From Pseudovibrio sp. Alg231-02 (lineage in GTDB: Bacteria > Pseudomonadota > Alphaproteobacteria > Rhizobiales > Stappiaceae), in contig NZ_FREX01000002.1 of assembly GCF_900143565.1 (NCBI RefSeq), positions 434,001 to 498,000 on the forward strand: a stretch of 64,000 bases of DNA, given 5' to 3'. Of this stretch, positions 42,411 through 51,493 are shown piece after piece. The notes beneath the pieces were generated by a model, which saw only the letters and a program-made list of their open reading frames with translations, was not told the origin of the DNA and ran no database searches. Position 1 is the first letter of the stretch. Every line of letters begins with the position of its first letter. A program made the translations under genes and the position numbers.

Positions 42411-45400
42411 TTAGTCGAAGCGGCCACTTGCGTGAGCAAGCATGGTGTAGACCTTGCCGGTATCAGAGGTCAGGTAGGTCTGACCGAGCTGATTGTCGCT
42501 GTCGCTTCTGGAGACCTGAGACAGGAGTTGTTCGAAGTCCTGAATGTAACGCTCAACTGCGCTGCGGAATTCAGGATCGCGACCGTACTTCTGGCGGATC
42601 TCGTCGAAGGTCTGCTGACCTTGCAGGGTGTACAGGCGACGGGTGAAGACATCACGTTCGCCGCGCTTGTAGCGCTCCCACAGATCCACAAAGGTTTCAT
42701 GATCAACTGCACGAGCAATGTCCATACTCAGGGAGTTGAGGGATTCAACCATGTGCTGCGGGGTGCGTGCGTTTGCTGTGTCACGCGGATGTCCGCCCAT
42801 TGTGTCTTCATCGTCTGAAGCGCGGCGGAGCAGGTCGCTGATCCAGCCTTTGGATGTGCCGTTTCCCTGCGGTGCAGCCGCTGGTGTTGGCTGAGGACGC
42901 TTTGCGCGTGGAGCTGGTGCTTCCATGCGGCGAGGGGACGGGGCCATACGGGCAGGCTTTGCGCCGGTGGCTGCAACTTGCTGCAGTGTTGGTGCTTCAG
43001 CTGCTGCGTACTGGCTGGTCGCTGCCACGGCTGCCGGAGCTGCATTGACTGCGCGGGCTGGTTCTGCTGGCGTAGACACATCGAACTGAGAGGACTGGCG
43101 GGACACGATTGTGGAGAGTTCTTCCAGTGCCTTCACCTGTTCGCTCACGATGCGACGCAGTGCAGAGGTAGATGCTTCTGCTTCATCTGGCAGAGCCAGA
43201 ATACCTGCATTCAATTCAGAGCGGGTTGCTTCCAGCTCATGGTGTACTGAACGGGCAACTTCACGCATGCGGGATGTTGCATCAGTAAAGCGCTCGGATG
43301 CCTCAGTGACGGTGGACTTCATGTCATGAAGGATATCATCGTGGGCAGCTTTAACTGCGTCACGTGCCTTCTGACCTTCCATACCAGCGGTCATGCGCAT
43401 GCTTTCGAACTGCTCAGTCACAGACTTGGTCGCAGCTTCTGCAGCAGCACGGAGCATGCCGGAAACTTCGCGGGCCTTGTCGTCAGCAACTTCTAGCGTG
43501 TCACCAAGGGTGTTGGTGTAGTTCGCCATGAGCACTTCAACATCAGAGGTTTTCTTGATCAGCGTGTCTGCAACCATTTCGATTGCCATGCGGCGGTCTG
43601 TGAAGCGACTGTCAACATGGGTGTTGGTTGCTTCCAGATCCGCGATGGCCTGACCGAGAAGCTGGTTCTGGTCTTCCATGCGGCCCGCGATCTTCGCAGC
43701 GTCTGCAAGCACAGTATGTGTTGTGTTGCGGAGCTGGCCGACCTGGTTCTCGATGGTTGCGTTTGCTGCTTCAGTCTCGGTAACAGCACGGTCGATCGCG
43801 GTTCTGAACTCACCTGCACGGTTTGCGAGGTTGGTTTCAACTTCAGACAGGTTCTCACTTGCGGATGCAAGGATCTGACGAAGGCTTCCGTTGGATGCGT
43901 TGAGGCGTGTCAGGATTTCAGAGACATCTGTTTCCAGACGCTCTTTGGTGCCTGTCATCACGTTCACAGCCATCCGGGTGCGATCTTCGATGGTGTTGCC
44001 GATGCCGTCGATCGTCTGTGTCAGAGCATCGGTTGCGACTGCACCCTGACGGGTGACGGTCTCTGCAACTTCCTGACCCTTTGTGGAGACTGCGTTGAGC
44101 AGGACGTTCATGTCGGCCTGCATACGCTCGCGGCTGTCGTCCAGACGGGTTGTTGCGATGTTGCTGCGCTCATCGATTGCAGTCACGATCTTGTCGCCTG
44201 CTTCAACCAAATCGCGTGTTGCCTGCAGACCGTTCTGTGCAAAGCGGTCAGAGACTTCACGGCCCTTCACGGCCACTGCATCCAGAATTGCGTTCTGGAC
44301 TTCGTTGACGCGTGTGGTGAGGTCATGAGCGCGGTTTTCGATGGCAGTGATCAACTCGCTGCCGTCCTTGCCGATGATCTCTGAAAGCTCAGCAGAGCGG
44401 CTGCCGAAGGCATCGTTGAGGTTCTCGGCTTTAACCAGCAGCTCGTCTGCCACGGACTTGACGCGGGTGGACAGAGTGCCTGCTGCTTCTTCGATGGTGG
44501 TGAAGACGCGAGCACGAACTTCGTCGGTTTCGCCAGCCAGAAGCTTGCGGACGTCTTCTGCAGATTCTGCGAGGATCGTCTTGGAGCGCTCGCTTTCTGC
44601 GGAGAGGCGGCCAGTTACCAGCTCGATGGTCTGGGACAGATCACCACGAACCTTGTCGCTTTCGCCGGTGAGGGCGCCAGACATTTCTGCCAGAGTTGCG
44701 GTGTACATGGCGCGGGCGTTTTCGCTTTCCACGGCCAGAGCGTTAGCTGCCTGAGCCACAGTGCTGAGGACGCGCTGTGCGACTTCGTCACCTTCCTTGG
44801 TGAGCGTACCGCGGACGGTTGCCATGGCATCGGAAACAGCTGCTGCTGCTTTCTCGCCTTCGCCTTCCAGAGAGTTACGGGCTTCGCCGATGGAGTTGGA
44901 AACGATTTCCTGCAGACGCTCGCCTTCTTTGCTCAGTGTGCCGGAAAGCTGCTCTACGCTGCTGACAACCTTCTCGGTTGTGAGGTCACGTTCCTGAGCA
45001 AGACGATCGGATGCCTGACCAACGACTTCGAGGATAAGGTCGCGAACACGGGTGCTTTCGGAGCCAAGGGAAGAGGTTGCCTCTGCCATTGCGCTTGTAA
45101 GCGTGGTTGCTGCCTTCTCGCTCTCGTCTCCCATGGTGGAGGAGATTGCTTCGAGGCGATCGTTGAGGATCGTTTCGAGAGCTTTGGAGCGGGTGTCGAG
45201 TGTTTCTGCAACTTCGAACACTTTGGAGCCAAGAGAAACGTTGATCTCTGCGACCTGCTCGGACAGAGCGTCGGTGAGGTTCTTGGACTGCTGAACGATG
45301 ATGCTGCCAGCTTCTTCCAGACGACTGTCGAGCGCTTCGTTGATCTCGGTCTGACCGTCGTGGAATGCCTTGGCAATCTCGCGGGTGCGGCTGACCAGAG

Positions 45401-48400
45401 TTTCAGAGATCTGCTTGGCGCGTGCGTCCAGAGCCTGATCGATGCGCTCTGTGCCGGTGGACAGAGAGTCTGCAAGGTGTTCTGCACGGTCAGAGATAAC
45501 AGTTGCAGCTGCTTCGACTTTGTCGCCGACTGCCTGATCGAAGGTGGACAGGCTTGTAGAGATTGTCTCTTCGATAGCTTCGGAACGCTGAGCGAGGATT
45601 TCGCCAATCTTCTCTGCACGATTGGAGAGTGAGACGCCAACCTGTTCCACACGCTCGGAGAGATTGACCGCAATGATGTCGGTACGATCTTCGAGGATCC
45701 TGGAGATGGATTGGGTTTTCTCTTCCAGAGTGCTTGCGATGATGCCAGTGCCCTGTTCGACCGCGTCTGCCAGCTTGGTGGTGCGGCTTTCGATGGTCTC
45801 GGTGAGGGCTGCTGCGCGTGTATCGAAGCTCTGCTCGAAGGTGCTGGTGCGTTCTTCGAGTTTCGCGTCGAGTGTCTCGATGCGGTTGTCGAAGGATTCG
45901 CCGATGTTCTGACTGCGCAAATCGAGGGACTGAACAAGATCGGAACCGCTTTCGGTAACAACCTGTTCCAGTTCTGCCAGTTTGCTGGCCAGGCCATCGT
46001 TCAAAGCACGGCCACGGATGTCGAGGGTTTCGGTAATGCGATCGCCGATTTCGGTCAGATCAGCTGTTACGCGCTCACCACGAGAGCCGATGAGGTATGC
46101 CAGCTGTGTACCGGTGTCAGCCAGTTTGTCAGCCAGTTCCTCAGTGCGCAGGCCAAGTGCGCCGGTGATGTCAGTTGTTGTGCTTTCAAGAGCGGTCTTG
46201 AAGGCGGATGTCTGTTTGCTGATGGTGTCAGCAACTTCTGCACCGCGCTCTGCCAGACGCTGATCCAGCTCAGCACCGTTGATGGTGATGCTCTCATAGA
46301 TCTGAGTGCTGACGTTGCCAAGACGGTCAGCCAGCTCGCCGCCGCTAACTGTGATGGTTGTGCCGAGTGTGTTTGCCGTGTCATCCAGACGGGTCGCAAT
46401 GTCGCCGCCACGCAGAGACAGATCCGCAATGATGCTTTCACCAGCGCCGCGCAACACTTCGGAAACCTCAGTGGAGCGGTGGGACAGTGTGTCGATGAAG
46501 TCGGTGCACTGAACGGCGATTGCTTCGTTGATCTCGCGACCACGGTTTGCAATGCCTTCTGCTGCCTGTTCGCCAGTTGAGCGAAGGGCAGTGTCCAGAT
46601 TGGTCACACGCTCATCAACAACACCCATCATCTCTTCGGTGCGGCCTGTGATCGTATCGATCAGGCGGCCACTTGTAAGAGACAGGTTGGCGTTGATTTC
46701 TTCACCACGGGTAAGGATCTCGTCGGAAAGACGTGTGCTTGCGGAGGTGAAGTGATTGGTGATGCCAGAGATAGAGGTTTCGAGCGTTTCATGCAGCTGC
46801 GCGTTTGCACTGCCGAACTGATCGGAAACTGTTGTGACTGTCAGGTTCAGCGTATCTGTCAGCTGAGTATTGGCCGTATTTACGGTCTCGTTCAAGCTGC
46901 CAACACCGGTTTCCATAAGCGTTGAGATTTGTGTGCTTGCGGAATTGACGGTTTCGTTGAGGCTGCCGACGCCTGTATCCAGCGTTTCGGAAATGATCAT
47001 GTTTGCAGTTTTGACCGAGTCGGTCAGGCTGCCCACACCGCTGTCCATGATCGTTGAGATCTGGGAGCTTGCTGCATTGACGGTTTCGCTGAGGCTGCCG
47101 ACGCCTGTGTCCAGCGTTTCGGAAATGATTGTGTTTGCAGTTTTGACCGAGTCGGTCAGGCTGCCCACACCGCTGTCCATGATCGTTGAGATCTGGGAAC
47201 CTGCAGCATTGACGGTTTCGCTGAGTGTGACAACGCCGCCTTCCAAAGCCTCGGAGATATGCTCTTTTGCACCAGAAACAGTGGTGCTGAGACTGGAGAC
47301 GCCATCTTCCAGAGCTTCTGTGATGTTGGCGGTCGCGCCGGATACAGATGCTGTGAAGTTGGATGCGCTGGTGTCCAGTGTTTCTGTCAGCTGTGCGGAT
47401 ACGCCGTAAACACTCTCGTTGAGATTAGCTACGCCGCTTTCCATTGTCTCTGCCATAACAGAGGTTGTGTTGCTAACCGTTTGAGACAGAAGCTCAACAC
47501 CGCTGTCCAGAGACTGGGAGAGTTCGCCGCTGACGCCATCAACTGTGCGGGTGATGGTATCGATGCCACCCTTCAGGGTCTCGGTCAGGTTGTCGTTTGC
47601 TGTGGTGATCTTCTCAGTGACTTCGCTGGAAGCGGTGAGAAGTGTCGTTGTCAGCTCAGAACCTGCTGTTTCGACGCTCTGATTAATGGAAACAACGCCA
47701 AGGTTCATTGTTTCTGTCAGGGTGTCGTTCGCACTGTTGATCTGATCGGTAACAGTGGAGGTTGTTGTTGCCAGAGCTTGTGAGAGTTCGGAGCTCGCGC
47801 TTGTGACGCTTGTGCTCAACTCTGTAACGCCGTTTGAAAGAACAGCACCAATCTGCGAGCTTGCACCCTCAGCAGCAGAGCTGATGGACTGAACGGAAAC
47901 ATTGAGCGTATCGGTGAGGGACGCATTTGCTTCGGTTAGCTGCTCGGTAACGGTGGATGTGGTGATCACCAGTGTCTGTGCCAGCTCGCCGCTGGTTTGC
48001 GAAACGCTGGATGTAAACTCGGACAGACCGTTGGTCAGTGTGGAGTTGAGTTCTGTGTTTGCTGCACTGATCTGGCCAACAACTTCACCGGATGTGGTTA
48101 CCAGAGTTTGTGTCAGGTCAGAGCTTGCTCCAACAAACTGTGCCGTTACAGAAGAGACGGTCTCTTCGATAGAGGCAGTCAGCTCAGTACCCTGCGCCTG
48201 CAGAACGCCTTTCATGGCTTCTGTCTGGTCTGTGATGGTTGCAGACAGTTCTGCGCCAGCAGCGCCGAGTGTTGCGTTCAAAGCGTCGCCGCGTTCTGCC
48301 AACAGGTCGCTGATTTCATTGCCGCGAGTGGAAAGACCCTCAACAATTTCAGTTCCGGTGGAGGACAGGGATGCAGTGATTTCATCACTGCGGCTTGCCA

Positions 48401-49679
48401 GGTTGTCAACGAGCGCCTCTGAGGTTTCAGAAAGACGGGTGTTGAGGTCTGTGCCGCGCTCGGTCAGGTTATCGATGAAGGAGTTTGCAGTAGAGGAGAA
48501 CTCTTCATTGATAGAAGATCCGCGCTCGTGAAGTGTTTCGGAGAGCTTGGAGCCGGTGTCGGAGAGTGTTTCAACCAGCTCAGAGCCGGTAGAAGTGAGG
48601 CGCTCGACATAATCATCGGAGCGAACGGTCAGCGAGGAGACCATTTCGCTACCAGCTTCAGTGAAGCTGTCGGTTGCTTCTGTAACGCGATTTTCGATCT
48701 TGCTTGTCATCTGCTCAAGCGTAGCGTCGATCGAACCGGTTAGGCGTTCCCGGGCACGATCAACAGAGGAGGCGAATTCCTCTGATGTGTTCGCGAGCTG
48801 TGATGCAAGATTTTCATGGGAGCCGGAGATGGTTTCACGAACCAGCTCTGCGTTTGCCTGAATGGCTTCACGCTGGCTGACAAGTTCTTCCACCAGACGG
48901 CGAATTTTCAGTTCGTTGTCATTATAAGAGTTCTCAAGGGAAGAGACTTCCTTATGAATGAGAACTTCCAGCTCGCTGGCACGTGCAATCGCGCGTTCAA
49001 TGCCGTCGCCCATGGCGGCAGCTTCGCGGCGGATTGCCTGACCAACGTTCAGGATGCTTTCTTTTGCAACATCTTCAGGCTCAGCAAGACGAAGAGCAAC
49101 TTCCGTCATGCCGCGTGCGACGTTGCGCATTTCCTGTGCTCGCCAGAACAGGAGAGCCATAACCCAGACAAATGCAATTGGAACAACAATAAAGACGGAA
49201 ATGAGAACCAGCGTCGGGTTTTCAAATACGCCTGAGAAGGAGGATGATTTTTCAAGCTGAGCAGCGAATGAGCCCCAGGACATTGCCAAGCCAAGGCTGG
49301 CCCAGACAACGGAGACTGCAAATGCGAACCAGAACGGAGCTGCAGACGGCTTGCGCTGCAGAGCAAACATCAGTGAGCCAATGGACTGGCGGTCATCATT
49401 GCTTGCTGTGGGCGGGCGGCCACCACGGCCACGTTTGCGAACCTGTCTCGGAGCTTGATTTTCTTCTACAAGCTGAGCCAGTTTTTTATCAGAGGAAGGA
49501 GCTGTTGTTACAGACTCCGTTGCAGGACTAGCAGACATTTGCGGGGGTTCCGCAGTGGTGCTCTCCTGTTCACTGGATAAAATAGACTCTTGTGGAGCGC
49601 CAAAATCAGCCTGAAGGGCTTCTTCTACCGCTGACAGAGCCACTTCCGATGGAGCTTTCGCCTTCGGGGTGTTCGCCAT
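42411..49679 (-). CDS. Giant apolipoprotein-like repeat protein, GPR/RgsE-like polar growth protein
   Basis: At 2,422 residues it is by far the largest gene here. Order: a charged N-terminal region (1-110), two adjacent membrane segments (about 114-136 and 155-180), about 2,000 residues of helical Ser/Thr/Glu-rich repeats, a Pro/Ala linker near 2200, and a compact C-terminal domain (SLNSLSMDIARAVDHETFVD onward). In the middle, 22-residue repeats of the apolipoprotein type recur, e.g. TGVGSLSETVNAASSQIS. This plan matches GPR of Agrobacterium and RgsE of Sinorhizobium, which form a ring at the growing pole; that identity is inferred. Start at 49679 is supported by GAGGCGAG. A candidate CtrA site lies upstream. 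Confidence 0.88.
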   Translation of the reverse strand: MANTPKAKAPSEVALSAVEEALQADFGAPQESILSSEQESTTAEPPQMSASPATESVTTAPSSDKKLAQLVEENQAPRQVRKRGRGGRPPTASNDDRQSIGSLMFALQRKPSAAPFWFAFAVSVVWASLGLAMSWGSFAAQLEKSSSFSGVFENPTLVLISVFIVVPIAFVWVMALLFWRAQEMRNVARGMTEVALRLAEPEDVAKESILNVGQAIRREAAAMGDGIERAIARASELEVLIHKEVSSLENSYNDNELKIRRLVEELVSQREAIQANAELVRETISGSHENLASQLANTSEEFASSVDRARERLTGSIDATLEQMTSKIENRVTEATDSFTEAGSEMVSSLTVRSDDYVERLTSTGSELVETLSDTGSKLSETLHERGSSINEEFSSTANSFIDNLTERGTDLNTRLSETSEALVDNLASRSDEITASLSSTGTEIVEGLSTRGNEISDLLAERGDALNATLGAAGAELSATITDQTEAMKGVLQAQGTELTASIEETVSSVTAQFVGASSDLTQTLVTTSGEVVGQISAANTELNSTLTNGLSEFTSSVSQTSGELAQTLVITTSTVTEQLTEANASLTDTLNVSVQSISSAAEGASSQIGAVLSNGVTELSTSVTSASSELSQALATTTSTVTDQINSANDTLTETMNLGVVSINQSVETAGSELTTTLLTASSEVTEKITTANDNLTETLKGGIDTITRTVDGVSGELSQSLDSGVELLSQTVSNTTSVMAETMESGVANLNESVYGVSAQLTETLDTSASNFTASVSGATANITEALEDGVSSLSTTVSGAKEHISEALEGGVVTLSETVNAAGSQISTIMDSGVGSLTDSVKTANTIISETLDTGVGSLSETVNAASSQISTIMDSGVGSLTDSVKTANMIISETLDTGVGSLNETVNSASTQISTLMETGVGSLNETVNTANTQLTDTLNLTVTTVSDQFGSANAQLHETLETSISGITNHFTSASTRLSDEILTRGEEINANLSLTSGRLIDTITGRTEEMMGVVDERVTNLDTALRSTGEQAAEGIANRGREINEAIAVQCTDFIDTLSHRSTEVSEVLRGAGESIIADLSLRGGDIATRLDDTANTLGTTITVSGGELADRLGNVSTQIYESITINGAELDQRLAERGAEVADTISKQTSAFKTALESTTTDITGALGLRTEELADKLADTGTQLAYLIGSRGERVTADLTEIGDRITETLDIRGRALNDGLASKLAELEQVVTESGSDLVQSLDLRSQNIGESFDNRIETLDAKLEERTSTFEQSFDTRAAALTETIESRTTKLADAVEQGTGIIASTLEEKTQSISRILEDRTDIIAVNLSERVEQVGVSLSNRAEKIGEILAQRSEAIEETISTSLSTFDQAVGDKVEAAATVISDRAEHLADSLSTGTERIDQALDARAKQISETLVSRTREIAKAFHDGQTEINEALDSRLEEAGSIIVQQSKNLTDALSEQVAEINVSLGSKVFEVAETLDTRSKALETILNDRLEAISSTMGDESEKAATTLTSAMAEATSSLGSESTRVRDLILEVVGQASDRLAQERDLTTEKVVSSVEQLSGTLSKEGERLQEIVSNSIGEARNSLEGEGEKAAAAVSDAMATVRGTLTKEGDEVAQRVLSTVAQAANALAVESENARAMYTATLAEMSGALTGESDKVRGDLSQTIELVTGRLSAESERSKTILAESAEDVRKLLAGETDEVRARVFTTIEEAAGTLSTRVKSVADELLVKAENLNDAFGSRSAELSEIIGKDGSELITAIENRAHDLTTRVNEVQNAILDAVAVKGREVSDRFAQNGLQATRDLVEAGDKIVTAIDERSNIATTRLDDSRERMQADMNVLLNAVSTKGQEVAETVTRQGAVATDALTQTIDGIGNTIEDRTRMAVNVMTGTKERLETDVSEILTRLNASNGSLRQILASASENLSEVETNLANRAGEFRTAIDRAVTETEAANATIENQVGQLRNTTHTVLADAAKIAGRMEDQNQLLGQAIADLEATNTHVDSRFTDRRMAIEMVADTLIKKTSDVEVLMANYTNTLGDTLEVADDKAREVSGMLRAAAEAATKSVTEQFESMRMTAGMEGQKARDAVKAAHDDILHDMKSTVTEASERFTDATSRMREVARSVHHELEATRSELNAGILALPDEAEASTSALRRIVSEQVKALEELSTIVSRQSSQFDVSTPAEPARAVNAAPAAVAATSQYAAAEAPTLQQVAATGAKPARMAPSPRRMEAPAPRAKRPQPTPAAAPQGNGTSKGWISDLLRRASDDEDTMGGHPRDTANARTPQHMVESLNSLSMDIARAVDHETFVDLWERYKRGERDVFTRRLYTLQGQQTFDEIRQKYGRDPEFRSAVERYIQDFEQLLSQVSRSDSDNQLGQTYLTSDTGKVYTMLAHASGRFD
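46961..47224 (-). repeat. Two near-identical 132-base tandem copies inside the giant gene
   Basis: Bases 46961-47092 and 47093-47224 are direct tandem copies with only scattered differences (for example at the ATGATC/ATGATT and GAGCTT/GAACCT positions). Each unit encodes 44 residues, that is two 22-residue repeats. Adjacent copies, e.g. 46829-46960, are clearly diverged. This points to a recent in-frame duplication. Confidence 0.9.
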
Positions 49680-49908
49680 TTCTCGCCTCGCGTCCGTACT
49701 CTCTACTTGCCGGTCGTCAGCACATTTTTCGCCTTTTGTGCCGGCGCCGTCACCACAAGGTGTCCGTCCTACGCGAAATACATTCCTCCCAAACAAGAAC
49801 GCATTTCAGACAACAATAGGTTTGGCCCCATGCAATCCAACAGCTCTGAATTGAGAGCACCGTCGAACTTCTAGGGCCAAAAACAGGGAGTTTTCAGAAT
49901 CAAAGCGG

Positions 49909-49934
49909 ACCGTTAATGTTAACGGTACCTTAAG
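49909..49934. promoter_or_regulatory. Candidate CtrA-binding site within a perfect palindrome
   Basis: On the minus strand 49919-49933 reads TTAA-GGTACCG-TTAA followed by C, an exact match to the CtrA consensus TTAA-N7-TTAAC. Overlapping it is a perfect palindrome, ACCGTTAA-TG-TTAACGGT (49909-49926). It lies 230 bases upstream of the giant gene and about 130 bases upstream of the divergent 98-residue gene. Binding is inferred. Confidence 0.65.
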
Positions 49935-50065
49935 ATTTAGATTTCCCCACCTTGCAGCTACCCTTAACCTAATGGCACAATCCGGTGGACTGTACAACAG
50001 AAGTTGCCGGGATTTTTAGGTGCCCTACGATAAGTCACAGGCAGCAATTTTGGGGGGAACTCACT

Positions 50066-50362
50066 ATGGCTAATCGCGAAAATTCTCCAGTCAGTTCTAA
50101 AGGTTCCAATCGTCCGAGTCCCACACAACTCAAATGGTTAAGGCGAGGTCTTAACGAAGCAGGTGGAAAGTTACCGCTGTTCGATGAGAGCGGTCGACAA
50201 GTGCCAGCTGCAACTGTGCGGGCGTGTATTGCAGCAGGGTGGGCGGAGCCTTGGTTTTCCAACCCGTTGAAGCCGGATTGGCTCGTTTGTAAGCTGACCG
50301 ATACGGGACGTGCGATGCTGGAGCGTGATGGTAATTCGAAAAATCTTGTTAACCATCTTTAA
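50066..50362 (+). CDS. Conserved small protein, winged-helix-like, function unknown
   Basis: 98 residues from the ATG at 50066, chosen because TGGGGGGAA lies about 8 bases upstream; the frame extends to 49985 without support. The core, about residues 20-85 (QLKWLRRGLNEAGGKLPLFD; then WAEPWFSNPLKPDWLVCKLT), looks like a compact helix/strand domain, and the last part with LTDTGRAMLERDG resembles the wing of a winged-helix protein. It is basic at the N-terminus. I do not recognise a function. It shares its upstream region, with a candidate CtrA site, with the giant polar-growth-like gene. Confidence 0.75.
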   Translation: MANRENSPVSSKGSNRPSPTQLKWLRRGLNEAGGKLPLFDESGRQVPAATVRACIAAGWAEPWFSNPLKPDWLVCKLTDTGRAMLERDGNSKNLVNHL

Positions 50363-50419
50363 CAGAGCGTCTTGTCAATTTTAACGTGTAATGGCAGTGA
50401 GAGCCGGTGACGGGGTCAC

Positions 50420-50607
50420 GAGTCTAGATTTGAATCTGGGCGGTAGGATCTTGTTAACCATGAAATAAAAACCTGTGTTTTCTTTTGGGGACTAGATTCC
50501 GTTGCCTATGGGAAATGAGGGGTAGAGTCACTGCAGAGTCTTGGTGGTGGCAGGGTTTGAGTCACTCAAGCGAATCAACTTTCCGAATATCGCGATAACT
50601 TTGAGTC
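50420..50607. promoter_or_regulatory. Cluster of eight GANTC (CcrM-type) sites
   Basis: GANTC motifs occur at 50420, 50432, 50495, 50525, 50536, 50559, 50572 and 50603. A random 190-base stretch would hold fewer than one. Three of them are within a repeated GAGTCACT (50525, 50559, 50603). A near CtrA site, TTAA-CCATGAA-ATAA (about 50454-50468), lies among them. All are upstream of the Hpt gene. Confidence 0.7.
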
Positions 50608-50644
50608 ACTTGGCTGTGTTTGGAGGCCTAACGTAAACTTGGCT

Positions 50645-50980
50645 ATGGAACTACATAAAACTACAAGTGCTATATGTAGGGATCACTTCTCTTCTGTGAC
50701 GTTTGATGACCCGGATTTGCAAGGTCAGATCCTGGAGATGTTTGCTCACCAGATAGAAGAGTTCCGTCGGGGATTGTGCGAGACAATGGGAACAGAAGCC
50801 CTTCGTGCCTTGCTGCATCGCTTTAAAGGTTCTGCGCGCGGTGTTGGTGCGTTTGCGCTTGGGGAGGCGCTGGAGCAAGCTGAGCAGGAAGCTGCGAGCG
50901 GAGTTGTGCCATTGCTGGTGACTGTTGAGACTTGCCTTACGGAGGTGTCTGCGGATCTTTCAAAGCTGCGGAATTTGTAA
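50645..50980 (+). CDS. Histidine phosphotransfer (Hpt) domain protein
   Basis: 111 residues from the ATG at 50645, a single Hpt four-helix bundle. The phosphoryl-accepting motif is LLHRFKGSARGVGA, with H58 as the likely site and the usual HxxKG spacing. The first helix carries QILEMFAHQIEEF, typical for Hpt domains. No kinase or response regulator is adjacent, so it would serve as a free phosphorelay hub. It is not ChpT, which is a larger dimeric protein. The ribosome site is weak. Its promoter region is packed with GANTC sites. Confidence 0.9.
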   Translation: MELHKTTSAICRDHFSSVTFDDPDLQGQILEMFAHQIEEFRRGLCETMGTEALRALLHRFKGSARGVGAFALGEALEQAEQEAASGVVPLLVTVETCLTEVSADLSKLRNL

Positions 50981-51059
50981 TGCGAGATTGGCTGCGCGGG
51001 TTTGACCATAAGGTCTGGCCCAGAAGTTCTTGAATAGCTGGGCGCCTGCATGTATCTGA

Positions 51060-51422
<363 letters not shown>

Positions 51423-51442
51423 GCAGCTGCAGAGCTTGAATG

Positions 51443-51476
51443 AAAAAAGGCTGGTCCGATTGGGCCAGCCTTTTTT
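51443..51476. terminator. Bidirectional terminator
   Basis: AAAAAAGGCTGG (about 51443-51454) and CCAGCCTTTTTT (51465-51476), loop of ten bases, between the converging ferredoxin and MFS genes. Confidence 0.92.
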
Positions 51477-51493
51477 GTTGGGTAATGGGATGC

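Noticed and set aside
43617-48531. Several long plus-strand frames opposite the giant gene
   Set aside because: They reflect the repetitive codon usage of the minus-strand gene; Cys/Val- or Arg/Ser-rich, no ribosome sites, no family.
50349-50363. TTAA...TTAAC pair at the end of the 98-residue gene
   Set aside because: The spacer is 6 bases, and it overlaps the coding end.
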